A DNA stretch of 64,000 bases from Micromonospora sp. WMMD1128 (lineage in GTDB: Bacteria > Actinomycetota > Actinomycetes > Mycobacteriales > Micromonosporaceae): assembly GCF_027497235.1 (NCBI RefSeq), contig NZ_CP114902.1:6040001-6104000 (forward strand). Direction: 5' to 3'. Positions 52,805 through 61,798 of this stretch are shown here, piece after piece (position 1 is the stretch's first letter; each line of letters opens with the position of its first letter). The position numbers and the translations under genes were made by a program. The notes beneath the pieces were generated by a model. That model saw nothing but the letters and a program-made list of their open reading frames with translations. It searched no databases and was not told the origin of the DNA.

Positions 52805-54865
52805 GTGTCAGCGGAGGTGGAGCCGACCCACAGCGGCGGCGCGGACGAGCAGGTCCGGCGTGTCCGCCTACCCGCCGACCGGCGCACCCCGGCCGCGGCC
52901 CGGGCGCTCGTGCGCGCCACGCTCCTCGAAACCGGCCTGCCCGAGCTGCTCAACGAGGCGCTCCTGCTCACCACCGAGCTGACCACCAACGCGGTCGAGC
53001 ACGCGCGCACCGAACTGGACATCGAGGTCGAAGCCGACCAGGCCGGGTTCACCGTCACGGTCACCGACTTCGCCTCCGGCCCGGTCGACGAACTCACCGT
53101 CGGCGTCCGCAACACCACCTCCGACATCACCGAGGTGGCCGCGCGCGGGCGTGGCCTGCTGCTTGTCGACCACTTCGCCAGCCGCTGGGGCACCACCTAC
53201 CTGCCCACCGGCAAGGGCGTCTGGTTCCGCCTGGACCGTCCCGGCCTGTCCGGCGCCGCCCGCCCGTCCGCCCCGCCGGCCCGGGCGACGGCGCAGCCGG
53301 TGGAAGAGGGCACCCCGAGCGCCGCGGCGATGAGCGAACTCATGCAGACCACCCCCGACCCGTACGCCGACGAACCGCTGCCCGACTTCGCCGTCGGGCT
53401 GCTGACCCGGGTGGCCGAGATGGTGGGCGCCGCCGGGGGCACCGTCCGGCTCGACCGGGGCGACGGGCTGGGCACCCAGGTGTTCGCCCGCTACGGCCGG
53501 CAGCCACGCGAGGGCAACGAGCTGTTGCGCGTCCCGCTCGCCGTGCACCGCCCGTACGCCGGCGAACTGGAACTGGACGCGGCGCCCTCGACGTACGCCC
53601 GGCCGCTCGCGGTACTGGCCGCCGAGCGGCTCTCGCTGCACCTGGAGAACGACCGGCTGCGCCGGGCCGACGTACGCCGCTCCGCCTGGCTCACCTTCCT
53701 CGCCGAGGCGAGCGAGCTGCTCGCCCAGTCCCTCGACGTCGAGCTGACGATGGCGCTCATCCCCCAGCTCGTGGTCCCCCGGCTCGGCCAGTGGTGCGCG
53801 GTGCACACCACCGACGAGTGGGGGCGGCTGCGCCTCGCCGCGTGCAGCCACGCCGACGAGTCGCTCCTGCCCCACCTGCACCGGTTCCTCGCCGAGACCG
53901 GCCCGGACTCGGTCCAGACCCGGCTCCGCGAGGCGACCCGCAGCCAGACGCAGGTGCCGCTGGGCGGGCCGATGGAGGGCTTCGCCGTCCCGTTGATCGC
54001 CCGCGGGCAGCGGCTCGGCACCCTGGCCGTGGGCCGGCACCAGCGGCACCGGCACGACCCGGACGAGGTCTCGGTGCTGGAGGACGTGGCCCGGCGGGCC
54101 GCGCTGGCCATCGAGAACGCCCGCATCCACGCCGAGCGCCGCCGGGTCGCGCAGGCCCTCCAGAAGTCGTTGCTGCCGCCGGCGCTCCCGCTGGTCGAGG
54201 GCATCGGCTTCGCCGCCGAGTACGTCCCGACCGGCGACGACGCCGAGGTCGGCGGCGACTTCTACGACGTGCTGCCGCTGCCGGACAACCGCTGGCTGGT
54301 GGTGGTCGGTGACGTCTCCGGCAAGGGCGTGCAGGCCGCCACCGTGACCGGCCTGGTGCGGGACGTGATCCGGGTCCTGGTCGGTGACGGCAAGCCACTG
54401 CCGGAGGTGCTCGGCCGGCTCAACGAGACACTCGTCGAACGCGGCGGCGGACGCTACTGCACACTCGCGCTGGCCTCCGTCGCGCCCGGCGACGGCGACC
54501 AGCTCGACGTGTCCCTGCACCTCGCCGGCCACGACCGGCCGGTGCTGCTGCACGGCGGTGGCGGCGCGACGTTCGTCGGCGCCAGCGGCACCGCGCTCGG
54601 CCTGCTCGACACGATCACCACCCCGACGGCGGAGGTCGCGCTCAAGCCCGGCGACGCGCTGATCTTCTACACGGACGGGGTGACCGAGCGACGGCGCGGC
54701 CGGGAGTTGTTCGGCACCGAGCGGTTGCGCGAGTCGGCGGCCCCGCTGGCCGGCTACTCGGCCGACGTGGTCGCCGCGCGGCTGCGCGCCGCCACGATCG
54801 CCTTCTCCCCCGAGCCCCCACGCGACGACATCGCCGTCCTGGTCCTCCGCAACGAAACCCCCTGA
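52805..54865 (+). CDS. OsaC-like RsbW-GAF-PP2C phosphatase
   Basis: 686 residues. An RsbW-type ATPase is at about 25-140 (LLTTELTTNAVEHA, FASGPVDEL), a GAF domain at about 290-435, and a C-terminal SpoIIE-type PP2C phosphatase (VGGDFYDVLPL, GDVSGKGV, FYTDGVTERRRG). It probably switches a STAS protein between bound and free states. It is divergent from the multi-HAMP kinase gene, as osaC is from osaA in Streptomyces. The GTG at 52805 is preferred (GGAGG eight bases upstream); an ATG at 52790 is also open. Confidence 0.87.
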   Translation: MSAEVEPTHSGGADEQVRRVRLPADRRTPAAARALVRATLLETGLPELLNEALLLTTELTTNAVEHARTELDIEVEADQAGFTVTVTDFASGPVDELTVGVRNTTSDITEVAARGRGLLLVDHFASRWGTTYLPTGKGVWFRLDRPGLSGAARPSAPPARATAQPVEEGTPSAAAMSELMQTTPDPYADEPLPDFAVGLLTRVAEMVGAAGGTVRLDRGDGLGTQVFARYGRQPREGNELLRVPLAVHRPYAGELELDAAPSTYARPLAVLAAERLSLHLENDRLRRADVRRSAWLTFLAEASELLAQSLDVELTMALIPQLVVPRLGQWCAVHTTDEWGRLRLAACSHADESLLPHLHRFLAETGPDSVQTRLREATRSQTQVPLGGPMEGFAVPLIARGQRLGTLAVGRHQRHRHDPDEVSVLEDVARRAALAIENARIHAERRRVAQALQKSLLPPALPLVEGIGFAAEYVPTGDDAEVGGDFYDVLPLPDNRWLVVVGDVSGKGVQAATVTGLVRDVIRVLVGDGKPLPEVLGRLNETLVERGGGRYCTLALASVAPGDGDQLDVSLHLAGHDRPVLLHGGGGATFVGASGTALGLLDTITTPTAEVALKPGDALIFYTDGVTERRRGRELFGTERLRESAAPLAGYSADVVAARLRAATIAFSPEPPRDDIAVLVLRNETP

Positions 54866-54959
54866 CCCGCCCCTCCCCCGGCTCCCGAGCTCCCATCCCT
54901 CCCGGCCTCCCACCGCTCCCACCGCTTCCCGGGCTCCCGGGCCCCCGGGCCCCCGGGCC

Positions 54960-55014
54960 GATCATGAGGTTGGCGCTCAGTTTTGTCACTTTTGCTCCCG
55001 CTAACCTCATGATC
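54960..55014. repeat. Inverted repeat B (GATCATGAGGTT arms)
   Basis: Arms 54960-54971 and 55003-55014 are perfect complements, 12 bp; after one mismatch three more pairs follow, giving 16 bp (GATCATGAGGTTGGCG and CGCTAACCTCATGATC). The loop is about 23-31 nt. Confidence 0.8.
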
Positions 55015-55063
55015 ACCCGCTGGCCGTCTGGAGGGCGGGCGGGTTGGGTGAGGCCGCTTCTTC

Positions 55064-55133
55064 GATCTTGGACTTGCGGTGCCGCGGTATGTCGGTTTCG
55101 GGCAGGTATCGGAGGCGCCACAAGTCCAAGATC
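55064..55133. repeat. Inverted repeat C (GATCTTGGACTTG arms)
   Basis: Arms 55064-55076 and 55121-55133 are perfect complements, 13 bp; a mismatch and two further pairs extend it to 16. The loop is about 44 nt. Confidence 0.8.
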
Positions 55134-55231
55134 TGTGACCGCCTCAGATCTGACCGGTAAACTGACCCAGCTTGCACCCGTTTGGCCGTCTTGATGCCCG
55201 CGGTGCTCGGGAGACGTCGGTCGGCCGGACG

Positions 55232-55290
55232 CCAGTTCGGTGAAGTGGGGGTATCCGACCACCGGCGATGCCACCACTTCACCGAACTGG
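55232..55290. repeat. Inverted repeat D (CCAGTTCGGTGAAGTGG arms)
   Basis: Arms 55232-55248 and 55274-55290 are perfect complements, 17 bp; one mismatch then two pairs extend it to 20. The loop is 25 nt. Confidence 0.8.
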
Positions 55291-55576
55291 TGTTGATCAT
55301 GGCCGAAACGACCGCCGGTCGCCCTTGCGCGCACGAGACCCGGCCGGAGAGCAGGCCACCGTGCGGCCGGTTGCCCGTTTTCACGCCTGCGCGGCGTCCC
55401 GAAGAGACCAGGTGACTTGGAAGGTATCGGCCCCTGGAGGGGCACTTTCCTGTCAAGATCTCACCGCCTCCCGGCATGCGAGAGGGGTCGGCCGGCACCT
55501 GGGAGCAGGGTGGTGGATGGTCGGCCGCAGATCACGCGCGCGATCAATGGCGTCATCTCGGCGCGGTCCGGCGTGC

Positions 55577-55614
55577 ATGAAGTTGGCGGTGCAGTGCGTC
55601 CGCTTGTCACCGCC
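55577..55614. repeat. Possible decayed inverted repeat
   Basis: GGCGGTG (55585-55591) pairs with CACCGCC (55608-55614). ATGAAGTTGGCGGTG precedes it, which is reminiscent of the B arm. Only seven pairs remain, so this is weak. Confidence 0.35.
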
Positions 55615-55712
55615 GACAGGACGAACCCCACTGACAACAGTCCCACTTGACACACCGGCGGCCCGGCCAAGGTCAAGGGCCACGGAATTGGGCGGCCCGG
55701 TCGAGGTCGGGG

Positions 55713-57332
55713 TCAGAGACCGCCGGGAAGACGGCCGGGGGCCAGCCGGCGGTGCGGATCCAGGTGCGCCTTGGCGCTGCGCAACCGCGTCAACGCCGGC
55801 AGGTCGCCCCAGAGGTCGACGGCGCGGCGCACCGGAGCCGGCGCCGCCACCACCACGCACCGGCCTCTTCGGGCGACCAGCACGCTGCGAACCGCGCTCA
55901 GGATTGAGGCGACCCGCTCGGGCGGCAGCGCGCCGGGCAGGGCGGCGTACGCGGTGCCGACGCCGGCCGACCCGCGTACCGGCATCGGGGCGCCGGCGGC
56001 GTCGCGCAGCGCGTAGACCGCGGCGTGCAGGTCGTCGACCGGCACGTCGATGCGCAGCGCGGTGTCGCCGGGGGCGAACGGGTAGCGCCCCCACCACTCC
56101 GGCGCGTGATGGTTGACCACCGACTCGCCGCCGAGCACCGCGGCCAGCCGCTCGGCTCGCTCCGCCACGTCGGACGGGCCGCCCTCCAGCAGGACCACCA
56201 GGCTGCCCGCCGCCGGTCGCCCGGTCACCGCCGGATGCTCGGGGCGGCCGGCCACCGACGGATGGCTCGCCGGGATCCGGCGGCGGGGCAGGGGCACCGG
56301 CACCGGCAGGTCCAGCTCGACCGCGGCCGGCCCGACGTCGGCGGCGAGCACCGCGCGGACCAGGTCGTGCACCTCCAGCGGCGTCCAGACCGGACGGGAC
56401 ACCCAGACCCGGCCGGCCGGCACGGCCTGCACCCGCATGGTGGCCGAGACCAGCACCCCGAGCCCGCCCTGCGAGCCGCAGAGCAGCCGGGCCACGTCCA
56501 GCCCCGGCAGGTCGCCGCGACCGAGCACCGCATCCCCGCCGAGGGCCGCCGGGCCGAAGCCGCCACCGCCACGGCCGAAACCCGCCGGGTCACCGTCACC
56601 ATCCAGACCGCCACGGCCGAACCCGATCGCATCACCGCGACCGTCCAGACCACCGGCGCCGAACCCCGTCGCGTCGCCGGGACCGCCCGGGCCGCCCACC
56701 CCGTCGCCGCTCCCATCGGCCGCGAACAGGCCACCGACGTCGAAGCCGCCCGCCGGGTCGGCCCGCCCGAGCTGCGCCGTGCCGGACTCGCCGACGCTTA
56801 CCAGCTCGCCGTCGGCGTCGAGGTAGCGGACGCCGACGAGCTGCGTGCACGGGCTGCCGTGCCGGTGGCGCAACGGGCCGGCCTCGTCGGCGGCCAGCAC
56901 CCCGCCCAGCGTCGCACCGGGCGAGGGCACGTCGACCGGGAGGCGTCGACCGGTGCGGCCCAGCGTGGCCTGGACGGCGCGCAGCGGCGTGCCGGCACCG
57001 ATCTCGGCCACCGCGGCGGCCCGCGGCTCGTGCCACACCCCGGCCAGCCGGCCGGTGTCGAGCATGATGTCGACCTGGGCCGGGGCGGCGCCCCAGTCGA
57101 TCTTCGTGCCGGCGCCGCGCGGCACCACGGTCAGGTCGTGCGCCGCGGCCAGCCGTAGCACCTCGGCAGCGGCACGCGGGCCGCCCGGCACCGCCACCCA
57201 GCGGGCGGTGCGACCGGCCACCTCGTCGGCCGGGCCGGCGAAACGGGCGAACGGCGGACCGCAGATCTCAGCCAGCTTCCGGGTGATCTCGAGGGCTCCG
57301 GGTCGGTCGGTGGAACGCGCAGCAGCCGCCAT
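55713..57332 (-). CDS. FAD-linked oxidase with Gly-rich insertion
   Basis: 539 residues, FAD-binding type 4 (glycolate-oxidase-like). The cofactor segments are VVPRGAGTKIDWG, LDTGRLAGV, SPGATLGGVLA and CGSQGGLGVLVSATMRV. Between the third and fourth segments there is an insertion of about 70 residues with 14-residue repeats of the type GGLDGRGDAIGFGR, encoded by a 42-bp DNA repeat (56601 and 56643 starts). The C-terminal part is LPGALPPERVASILSAVR-like. The start is set at 57332 (MAAAARS); an ATG at 57350 is open. It is downstream of a TetR gene on the same strand. Confidence 0.8.
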   Translation of the reverse strand: MAAAARSTDRPGALEITRKLAEICGPPFARFAGPADEVAGRTARWVAVPGGPRAAAEVLRLAAAHDLTVVPRGAGTKIDWGAAPAQVDIMLDTGRLAGVWHEPRAAAVAEIGAGTPLRAVQATLGRTGRRLPVDVPSPGATLGGVLAADEAGPLRHRHGSPCTQLVGVRYLDADGELVSVGESGTAQLGRADPAGGFDVGGLFAADGSGDGVGGPGGPGDATGFGAGGLDGRGDAIGFGRGGLDGDGDPAGFGRGGGGFGPAALGGDAVLGRGDLPGLDVARLLCGSQGGLGVLVSATMRVQAVPAGRVWVSRPVWTPLEVHDLVRAVLAADVGPAAVELDLPVPVPLPRRRIPASHPSVAGRPEHPAVTGRPAAGSLVVLLEGGPSDVAERAERLAAVLGGESVVNHHAPEWWGRYPFAPGDTALRIDVPVDDLHAAVYALRDAAGAPMPVRGSAGVGTAYAALPGALPPERVASILSAVRSVLVARRGRCVVVAAPAPVRRAVDLWGDLPALTRLRSAKAHLDPHRRLAPGRLPGGL

Positions 57333-57343
57333 GACGGTTATCG

Positions 57344-57355
57344 TACACATGTTCT
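57344..57355 (-). promoter_or_regulatory. SOS-box-like GAACATGTGTAC
   Basis: On the minus strand GAACATGTGTAC lies just at the FAD-oxidase 5' end. It is close to, but not identical with, the actinobacterial LexA half-site pair GAAC-N4-GTTC. One half deviates (GTAC), so this is only a weak candidate. Confidence 0.2.
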
Positions 57356-57427
57356 AATGGCTGACGGCGCGAATCGGCGGCCTGCATGGTTGAGCTGGTG
57401 GGGTGGGCGGTCAGGGTCGGGTGCGCC

Positions 57428-58042
57428 TCAAGGCCGGGTTGCGCGCCGGAGACCGACCACTTGCGCGTGCAGCACCTCCGCAGCCTCCTCGGCGGTCAGG
57501 TGGCCGATGAGTACGTGGCTGGTGAGACCATCGGCGAGGGCGAGCAGGGTGCGAGCCTCGCGCTGCGGGTCGGGCGGCGCAGCGCCCTCGCCGACCGGCA
57601 CACTCTCGACAACCTCCGCGACGAGGCGGGCAAGCAGGTCCTGGAGGGCCGCGTAGCTGGTCCTCAGCGGTCCGGCGAGCGGCTCGCTGACGGCCGCCTG
57701 GGCGACGAAGACGAGCCAGATCCGCGCTTCGGCGCGGTGCTCTTCGCGCAGCAGGGCGATCTCGATGGCCACGTGGCTCAGGGTGGTGGCAGCCGACTCA
57801 GCGTCGCTGTGTGCCAGGCGGTCCCGCACGCGCTCGGTGATGCGCTCGCCGACATGGCCGACGGCGAACAGGAGCATCTCGTCCTTGCTGCGAAAGCAGC
57901 GCTGAACGGCGCCGAGGGAGACCTGCGCGCGGGCGGCGACGTCCCGCATGGTCACCCCCTCTGGGCCGTGTTCGTCGACGAGGAGGCAGACGGCCTCGGC
58001 AATCTGGCGGCGCCTGCTTGCGTAGTCCACCTGCTTGGGCAT
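57428..58042 (-). CDS. TetR-family repressor of the amidase/peptidase pair
   Basis: 204 residues. The helix-turn-helix is at about 10-50 (RRRQIAEAVCLLVDEHGPEGVTMRDVAARAQVSLGAVQRCFRSKDEM), as in TetR proteins. The remainder is a helical ligand-binding domain. It is divergent from the amidase gene, with a perfect palindrome between them, so it most likely represses the amidase and peptidase genes. The ligand is unknown. Confidence 0.88.
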   Translation of the reverse strand: MPKQVDYASRRRQIAEAVCLLVDEHGPEGVTMRDVAARAQVSLGAVQRCFRSKDEMLLFAVGHVGERITERVRDRLAHSDAESAATTLSHVAIEIALLREEHRAEARIWLVFVAQAAVSEPLAGPLRTSYAALQDLLARLVAEVVESVPVGEGAAPPDPQREARTLLALADGLTSHVLIGHLTAEEAAEVLHAQVVGLRRATRP

Positions 58043-58062
58043 CCTCGGTCATCTCCTTATTC

Positions 58063-58078
58063 CGATACGATCGTATCG
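58063..58078. promoter_or_regulatory. Palindromic operator CGATACGATCGTATCG
   Basis: A perfect 16-bp palindrome lies between the TetR start (58042) and the amidase start (58137). Perfect dyads of this length in a divergent TetR/target gap are typical repressor sites. Confidence 0.6.
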
Positions 58079-58136
58079 CTTCTGGGATATGGTCTCGCGG
58101 CAAGCACGTCAACATGTGGACGGGAGCGAAAGGATC

Positions 58137-59633
58137 ATGCAGGACGCCGTGTGGAAACTGTCGGCCGCCGCCCAGGCGGAGGCGGTCCGAGGCGGAGAGA
58201 TTTCGGCGGTCGAACTCATCGACAGCCACCTGGAACGCATCACCGAGGTCAACCCGCGGGTCAACGCGGTCACGCAACTGTTGGCCGAGCACGCCCGTGA
58301 GGCCGCCGCGCGGACCGACCGGCGCCGCGCGTCGGGGGAAGATCTCGGGCCGCTGGCCGGCGTGCCGTTCACGGTGAAGGAATGCATTCCTGTGGAAGGC
58401 GTGCCGACCACGTTCGGAACGGCACGCTTCCGTAACCTGGTAGCGCCAGCAGACGCGCTTCCGGTGGCGCGACTGCGTGCGGCCGGAGCCATACCGATCG
58501 GGCACAGCAACATGCCCACGCTGGTCCTGGCGGGCATGCACTCTCGCAGCGAACTGTTCGGCGACACCGTCAACCCGTGGGATCCGAGCCGGACCCCGGG
58601 GGGCTCCAGCGGTGGCGACGGGGTGGCCGTGGCCACCGGCATGGCCGCGCTCGGGCTCGGCAACGACTCGGGTGGATCAGTGCGGATCCCGGCCTCGTTC
58701 TGCGGGGTGGCCGGGCTGAAGCCGACCGCCGGGAGGTTCCCCGCCGACCAGCGCGTCCTCGGTTCCGACGATCCTGGACCGGCCTCACAGATGCTGGTCA
58801 CCGATGGGCCCCTGGCCCGTGGGATAGCCGATCTGCGCCTGGCATACGAGGCGCTGGCCGGTGCCGACCGGCGGGACCCGCGCGCCGTGCCGGCGCCCGT
58901 CCACGGCGAGCCGCTGCCGGGTCGGATGAAGGTCGCGGTCGTTGCCGACCCCGGGGGACACGGCGTCCACCACACGGTCCACGAGGCTGTCACGGCCGCG
59001 GCCGACGCGCTGCGGGACGCCGGGTACGACGTACGGGAGATAACGGATGTTCCGCGGCTCGACGAAGCACTCGAGGCATACGGCCGGATCACCGTGACCG
59101 AGTTCGCCGAGACCTGGCCCGTGGTGCGGACACTGCTCGGCAAGGACGGAGATCGCTACATCGCGATGGCGATGGAAAAGACTCCGCCCGCGACAGCCGG
59201 CGAGTTCATGAAGCTGATGGGGACCTGGCTGGGCATCCGCCGTTCCTGGGCGGAGTTCCTCGACGAGTACCCGCTGCTGCTCGGGCCGGTGTTCACCGAG
59301 CCGCCTGTCGAGCCGGGGCTGGAGTCGCGCGACAGGGCTGGCCGGGACCGGGTCGGCACGGGCATGCGCCTGTGCACGGTGACCAGCTTCGTGGGTGTGC
59401 CCGGGGTCGCCGTACCGACCGGGGTGATCGACGGGCTGCCGTCCGGCGTACAGATCATCGGGCGTGCGTTCCGGGAGGACCTGTGCCTGGCCGCTGCCCA
59501 GGAGGTGGAGGATCGCCTCGGCGTGCTCGCACCGATCGACCCGCGCCCGGCCGTTCCGCCCACCAACGGGACACCGATTCGCGCGGCGAGGGCTCCGGGC
59601 GGCGGCCCGCCGACCGGTAACGTGGCGCCGTGA
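58137..59633 (+). CDS. Amidase-signature enzyme
   Basis: 498 residues. The Ser-cisSer-Lys triad is visible: Lys 81 in PFTVKECIP, cis-Ser 157 in GGSSGGDG and nucleophile Ser 181 in GNDSGGSVRIP. The rest follows amidase-signature enzymes that hydrolyse amide bonds in small compounds. The ATG at 58137 has AAAGG upstream. The palindrome at 58063 places it under TetR control. The next gene starts inside its stop (GTGA). The substrate is unknown. Confidence 0.88.
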   Translation: MQDAVWKLSAAAQAEAVRGGEISAVELIDSHLERITEVNPRVNAVTQLLAEHAREAAARTDRRRASGEDLGPLAGVPFTVKECIPVEGVPTTFGTARFRNLVAPADALPVARLRAAGAIPIGHSNMPTLVLAGMHSRSELFGDTVNPWDPSRTPGGSSGGDGVAVATGMAALGLGNDSGGSVRIPASFCGVAGLKPTAGRFPADQRVLGSDDPGPASQMLVTDGPLARGIADLRLAYEALAGADRRDPRAVPAPVHGEPLPGRMKVAVVADPGGHGVHHTVHEAVTAAADALRDAGYDVREITDVPRLDEALEAYGRITVTEFAETWPVVRTLLGKDGDRYIAMAMEKTPPATAGEFMKLMGTWLGIRRSWAEFLDEYPLLLGPVFTEPPVEPGLESRDRAGRDRVGTGMRLCTVTSFVGVPGVAVPTGVIDGLPSGVQIIGRAFREDLCLAAAQEVEDRLGVLAPIDPRPAVPPTNGTPIRAARAPGGGPPTGNVAP

Positions 59634-61723
59634 CCACGACCCCACAGCCCACGGCGAAGCGCGTTCCGGCCGAGCGGACCCACCACGGTGACGCTGTCGT
59701 CGACGAGTACGCCTGGCTCGCCACCAAGGACGACCCGGAGACGATCGCCTACCTGGAGGCCGAGAACGCCTACACCGAGGCGCGCACCGCGCACCTGGCC
59801 GGGCTGCGGGCGGAACTGTTCGAGGAGACACGCCGGCGCACCCAGGAGACCGACCTGTCGGTGCCGACCCGCAAGGGCGACCACTGGTACTACACCCGCA
59901 CGGTCGAGGGGCAGCAGTACGGCGTGCAGTGCCGACGCACCGTCCGCCCCGGCGAGACCACGCCCCCGGTCAGCGCGGACGGCGCCCCGCTCGACGGCGA
60001 GGAGGTGCTGCTCGACGGCAACCAGCTCGCCGAGGGACACGACTTCTTCTCCCTCGGCGCGTTCGACGTCAGCCCGGACGGGCGCTGGCTCGCCTATTCC
60101 ACCGACTATTCCGGCGACGAGCGGTTCACCCTGCGGATCAAGGATCTGTCCACCGGGGAGCTGCGGCCCGACGAGGTGCCCGACACGTTCTACGGCACCG
60201 CGTGGTCGAGCGACGCCTCCACACTCTTCTACGTCACCGTGGACGACACGTGGCGGCCGAACCGGGTGTGGCGGCACACCGTGGGCACCGGCTCGGGCGA
60301 GGACGTGGTGGTCCACCAGGAGGACGACGAGCGGTTCTGGGTGGGCGTCGAGCTGACCCGCTCCGAGCGCTTCGTGGTGATCGACATTCACAGCAAGATC
60401 ACCAGCGAGGTACGGGTGATCCCGGCCGCCAACCCGACCGGTGAACCGGCGATCGTGGCACCGCGCCGGCAGGGCGTCGAGTACGCCGTCGAGCACCACG
60501 GCCACCGCTTCCTGATCCTGCACAACGACGGCGCGGAGGACTTCGCGCTCGCGTACACCTCGGCGGACGCGCCGGGCGACTGGACGCCGCTGATCCCGCA
60601 CACCCCGGGCACCCGGCTGGAGGCGGTCGACGCGTTCGAGAACCACCTCGTCGTCTCGCTGCGCGGCAACGGGTTGACCGGGCTGCGGGTGCTGCCGATC
60701 GGCAGCGACGACAGCTGGGACATCGACTTTCCCGAGCCGATCTACAGCGTCGGGCTGGACGCCAACCCGGAATACCGCACCGGCACGGTCCGGCTGCGCT
60801 ACACCTCGCTCGTCACCCCCGACTCGGTCTACGACTACGACCTGACCACCCGCGAGCTGACGCTGCTGCGGCGCAAGCCGGTGCGGCCCGGCCCGGACGG
60901 GCGGGCGTACGACCCGGCCGACTACGAGCAGCACCGCGACTGGGCGCTGGCCGACGACGGCACCCGGGTGCCGATCTCCCTGGTCTGCCGCCGGGACACC
61001 CCCCGCGACGGGTCCGCGCCCGCGGTCATCTACGGCTACGGGTCGTACGAGGCCAGCATGGATCCCTGGTTCTCGATCGCCCGGCTGAGCCTGCTCGACC
61101 GCGGCGTCATCTTCGCCGTGGCGCACATCCGCGGCGGTGGCGAGCTGGGCCGGCGCTGGTACGACGAGGGCAAACTGCTGGCCAAGAAGAACACGTTCAC
61201 CGACTTCGTGGCCTGCGCCCGGCACCTGGTCAAGGCCGGCTGGACGGCGAGCGACCGGCTGGTCGCCCGGGGCGCGTCGGCCGGCGGCCTGCTGATGGGC
61301 GCGGTGGCCAACCTCGCGCCGGACGCGTTCGCCGGGATCGTCGCGCAGGTGCCGTTCGTGGACGCGCTCACCTCGATCCTCGACCCATCGCTGCCGCTGA
61401 CGGTCACCGAGTGGGAGGAGTGGGGCAACCCGCTCGACGACCCCGAGGTCTACGCGTACATGAAGTCGTACACGCCGTACGAGAACGTGACCGCTGCCGA
61501 CTATCCCGCGATCCTGGCGGTGACCAGCCTCAACGACACCCGGGTCCTCTACCACGAGCCGGCCAAGTGGGTCGCCCGGCTGCGCGCGGTCGCCCCGCAG
61601 GGCGACTACCTGCTCAAGACCGAGATGGGCGCGGGCCACGGCGGCCCGAGCGGCAGGTACGACGCCTGGCGCGAGGAGGCGTTCGTCAACGCCTGGACGC
61701 TGGACCGCCTCGGCCGGGCGTGA
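59630..61723 (+). CDS. S9 prolyl-oligopeptidase-family serine peptidase (oligopeptidase B-like)
   Basis: 697 residues. An N-terminal beta-propeller (about 1-415) precedes the alpha/beta hydrolase domain with Ser 550 in GASAGGLLMG, Asp 636 in LNDTRV and His 670 in AGHGGPSGR. It resembles oligopeptidase B, which cuts short peptides after basic residues. The GTG start overlaps the amidase stop by four bases (59630-59633), so the two are translationally coupled and probably share TetR control. No signal peptide is seen; the enzyme is likely cytoplasmic. Confidence 0.9.
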   Translation: MTTTPQPTAKRVPAERTHHGDAVVDEYAWLATKDDPETIAYLEAENAYTEARTAHLAGLRAELFEETRRRTQETDLSVPTRKGDHWYYTRTVEGQQYGVQCRRTVRPGETTPPVSADGAPLDGEEVLLDGNQLAEGHDFFSLGAFDVSPDGRWLAYSTDYSGDERFTLRIKDLSTGELRPDEVPDTFYGTAWSSDASTLFYVTVDDTWRPNRVWRHTVGTGSGEDVVVHQEDDERFWVGVELTRSERFVVIDIHSKITSEVRVIPAANPTGEPAIVAPRRQGVEYAVEHHGHRFLILHNDGAEDFALAYTSADAPGDWTPLIPHTPGTRLEAVDAFENHLVVSLRGNGLTGLRVLPIGSDDSWDIDFPEPIYSVGLDANPEYRTGTVRLRYTSLVTPDSVYDYDLTTRELTLLRRKPVRPGPDGRAYDPADYEQHRDWALADDGTRVPISLVCRRDTPRDGSAPAVIYGYGSYEASMDPWFSIARLSLLDRGVIFAVAHIRGGGELGRRWYDEGKLLAKKNTFTDFVACARHLVKAGWTASDRLVARGASAGGLLMGAVANLAPDAFAGIVAQVPFVDALTSILDPSLPLTVTEWEEWGNPLDDPEVYAYMKSYTPYENVTAADYPAILAVTSLNDTRVLYHEPAKWVARLRAVAPQGDYLLKTEMGAGHGGPSGRYDAWREEAFVNAWTLDRLGRA

Positions 61724-61738
61724 GCGCGCGGTCGCACA

Positions 61739-61798
61739 CGTGTTAGGAGGGGCCCCTGCTTAACAGACGTCTGTTAAGCAGGGGCCCCTCCTAACACG
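61739..61798. repeat. 60-bp perfect palindrome, GGGGCCCC repeat copy 6
   Basis: Arms of 30 bp are exact reverse complements with the centre AGACGTCT, built from two GGGGCCCC cores. It lies between the convergent peptidase and dehydratase-like genes, so it can terminate both. It also encodes the last residues and stop codon of the dehydratase-like gene (61774-61776). Confidence 0.9.

Larger units (their letters stand above)
54866..55712. other. 847-bp gene-free region
   Basis: No credible coding sequence is visible between the phosphatase stop and the FAD oxidase gene. It contains a GGGCCCCCGGGCC-type low-complexity run near 54920-54958, three consecutive inverted repeats (listed separately), a palindrome TCAGATCTGA (55144-55153), and a possibly decayed fourth inverted repeat near 55577-55614. 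Confidence 0.7.

Noticed and set aside
48434..54865. Very long open frame on the plus strand covering the kinase region
   Set aside because: Up to 54.8 kb it is antisense to the HAMP kinase in high-GC DNA, with no coding-like protein before 52.8 kb. Only the part from 52805 has a domain structure.
55013..55498. Small ORFs in the gene-free region
   Set aside because: Translations are Arg/Pro-rich without start signals and overlap the inverted repeats.
57344..57355. LexA-controlled SOS gene
   Set aside because: One half-site deviates from the LexA consensus and the gene is not a known DNA-repair gene, so it is kept only as a weak candidate site.
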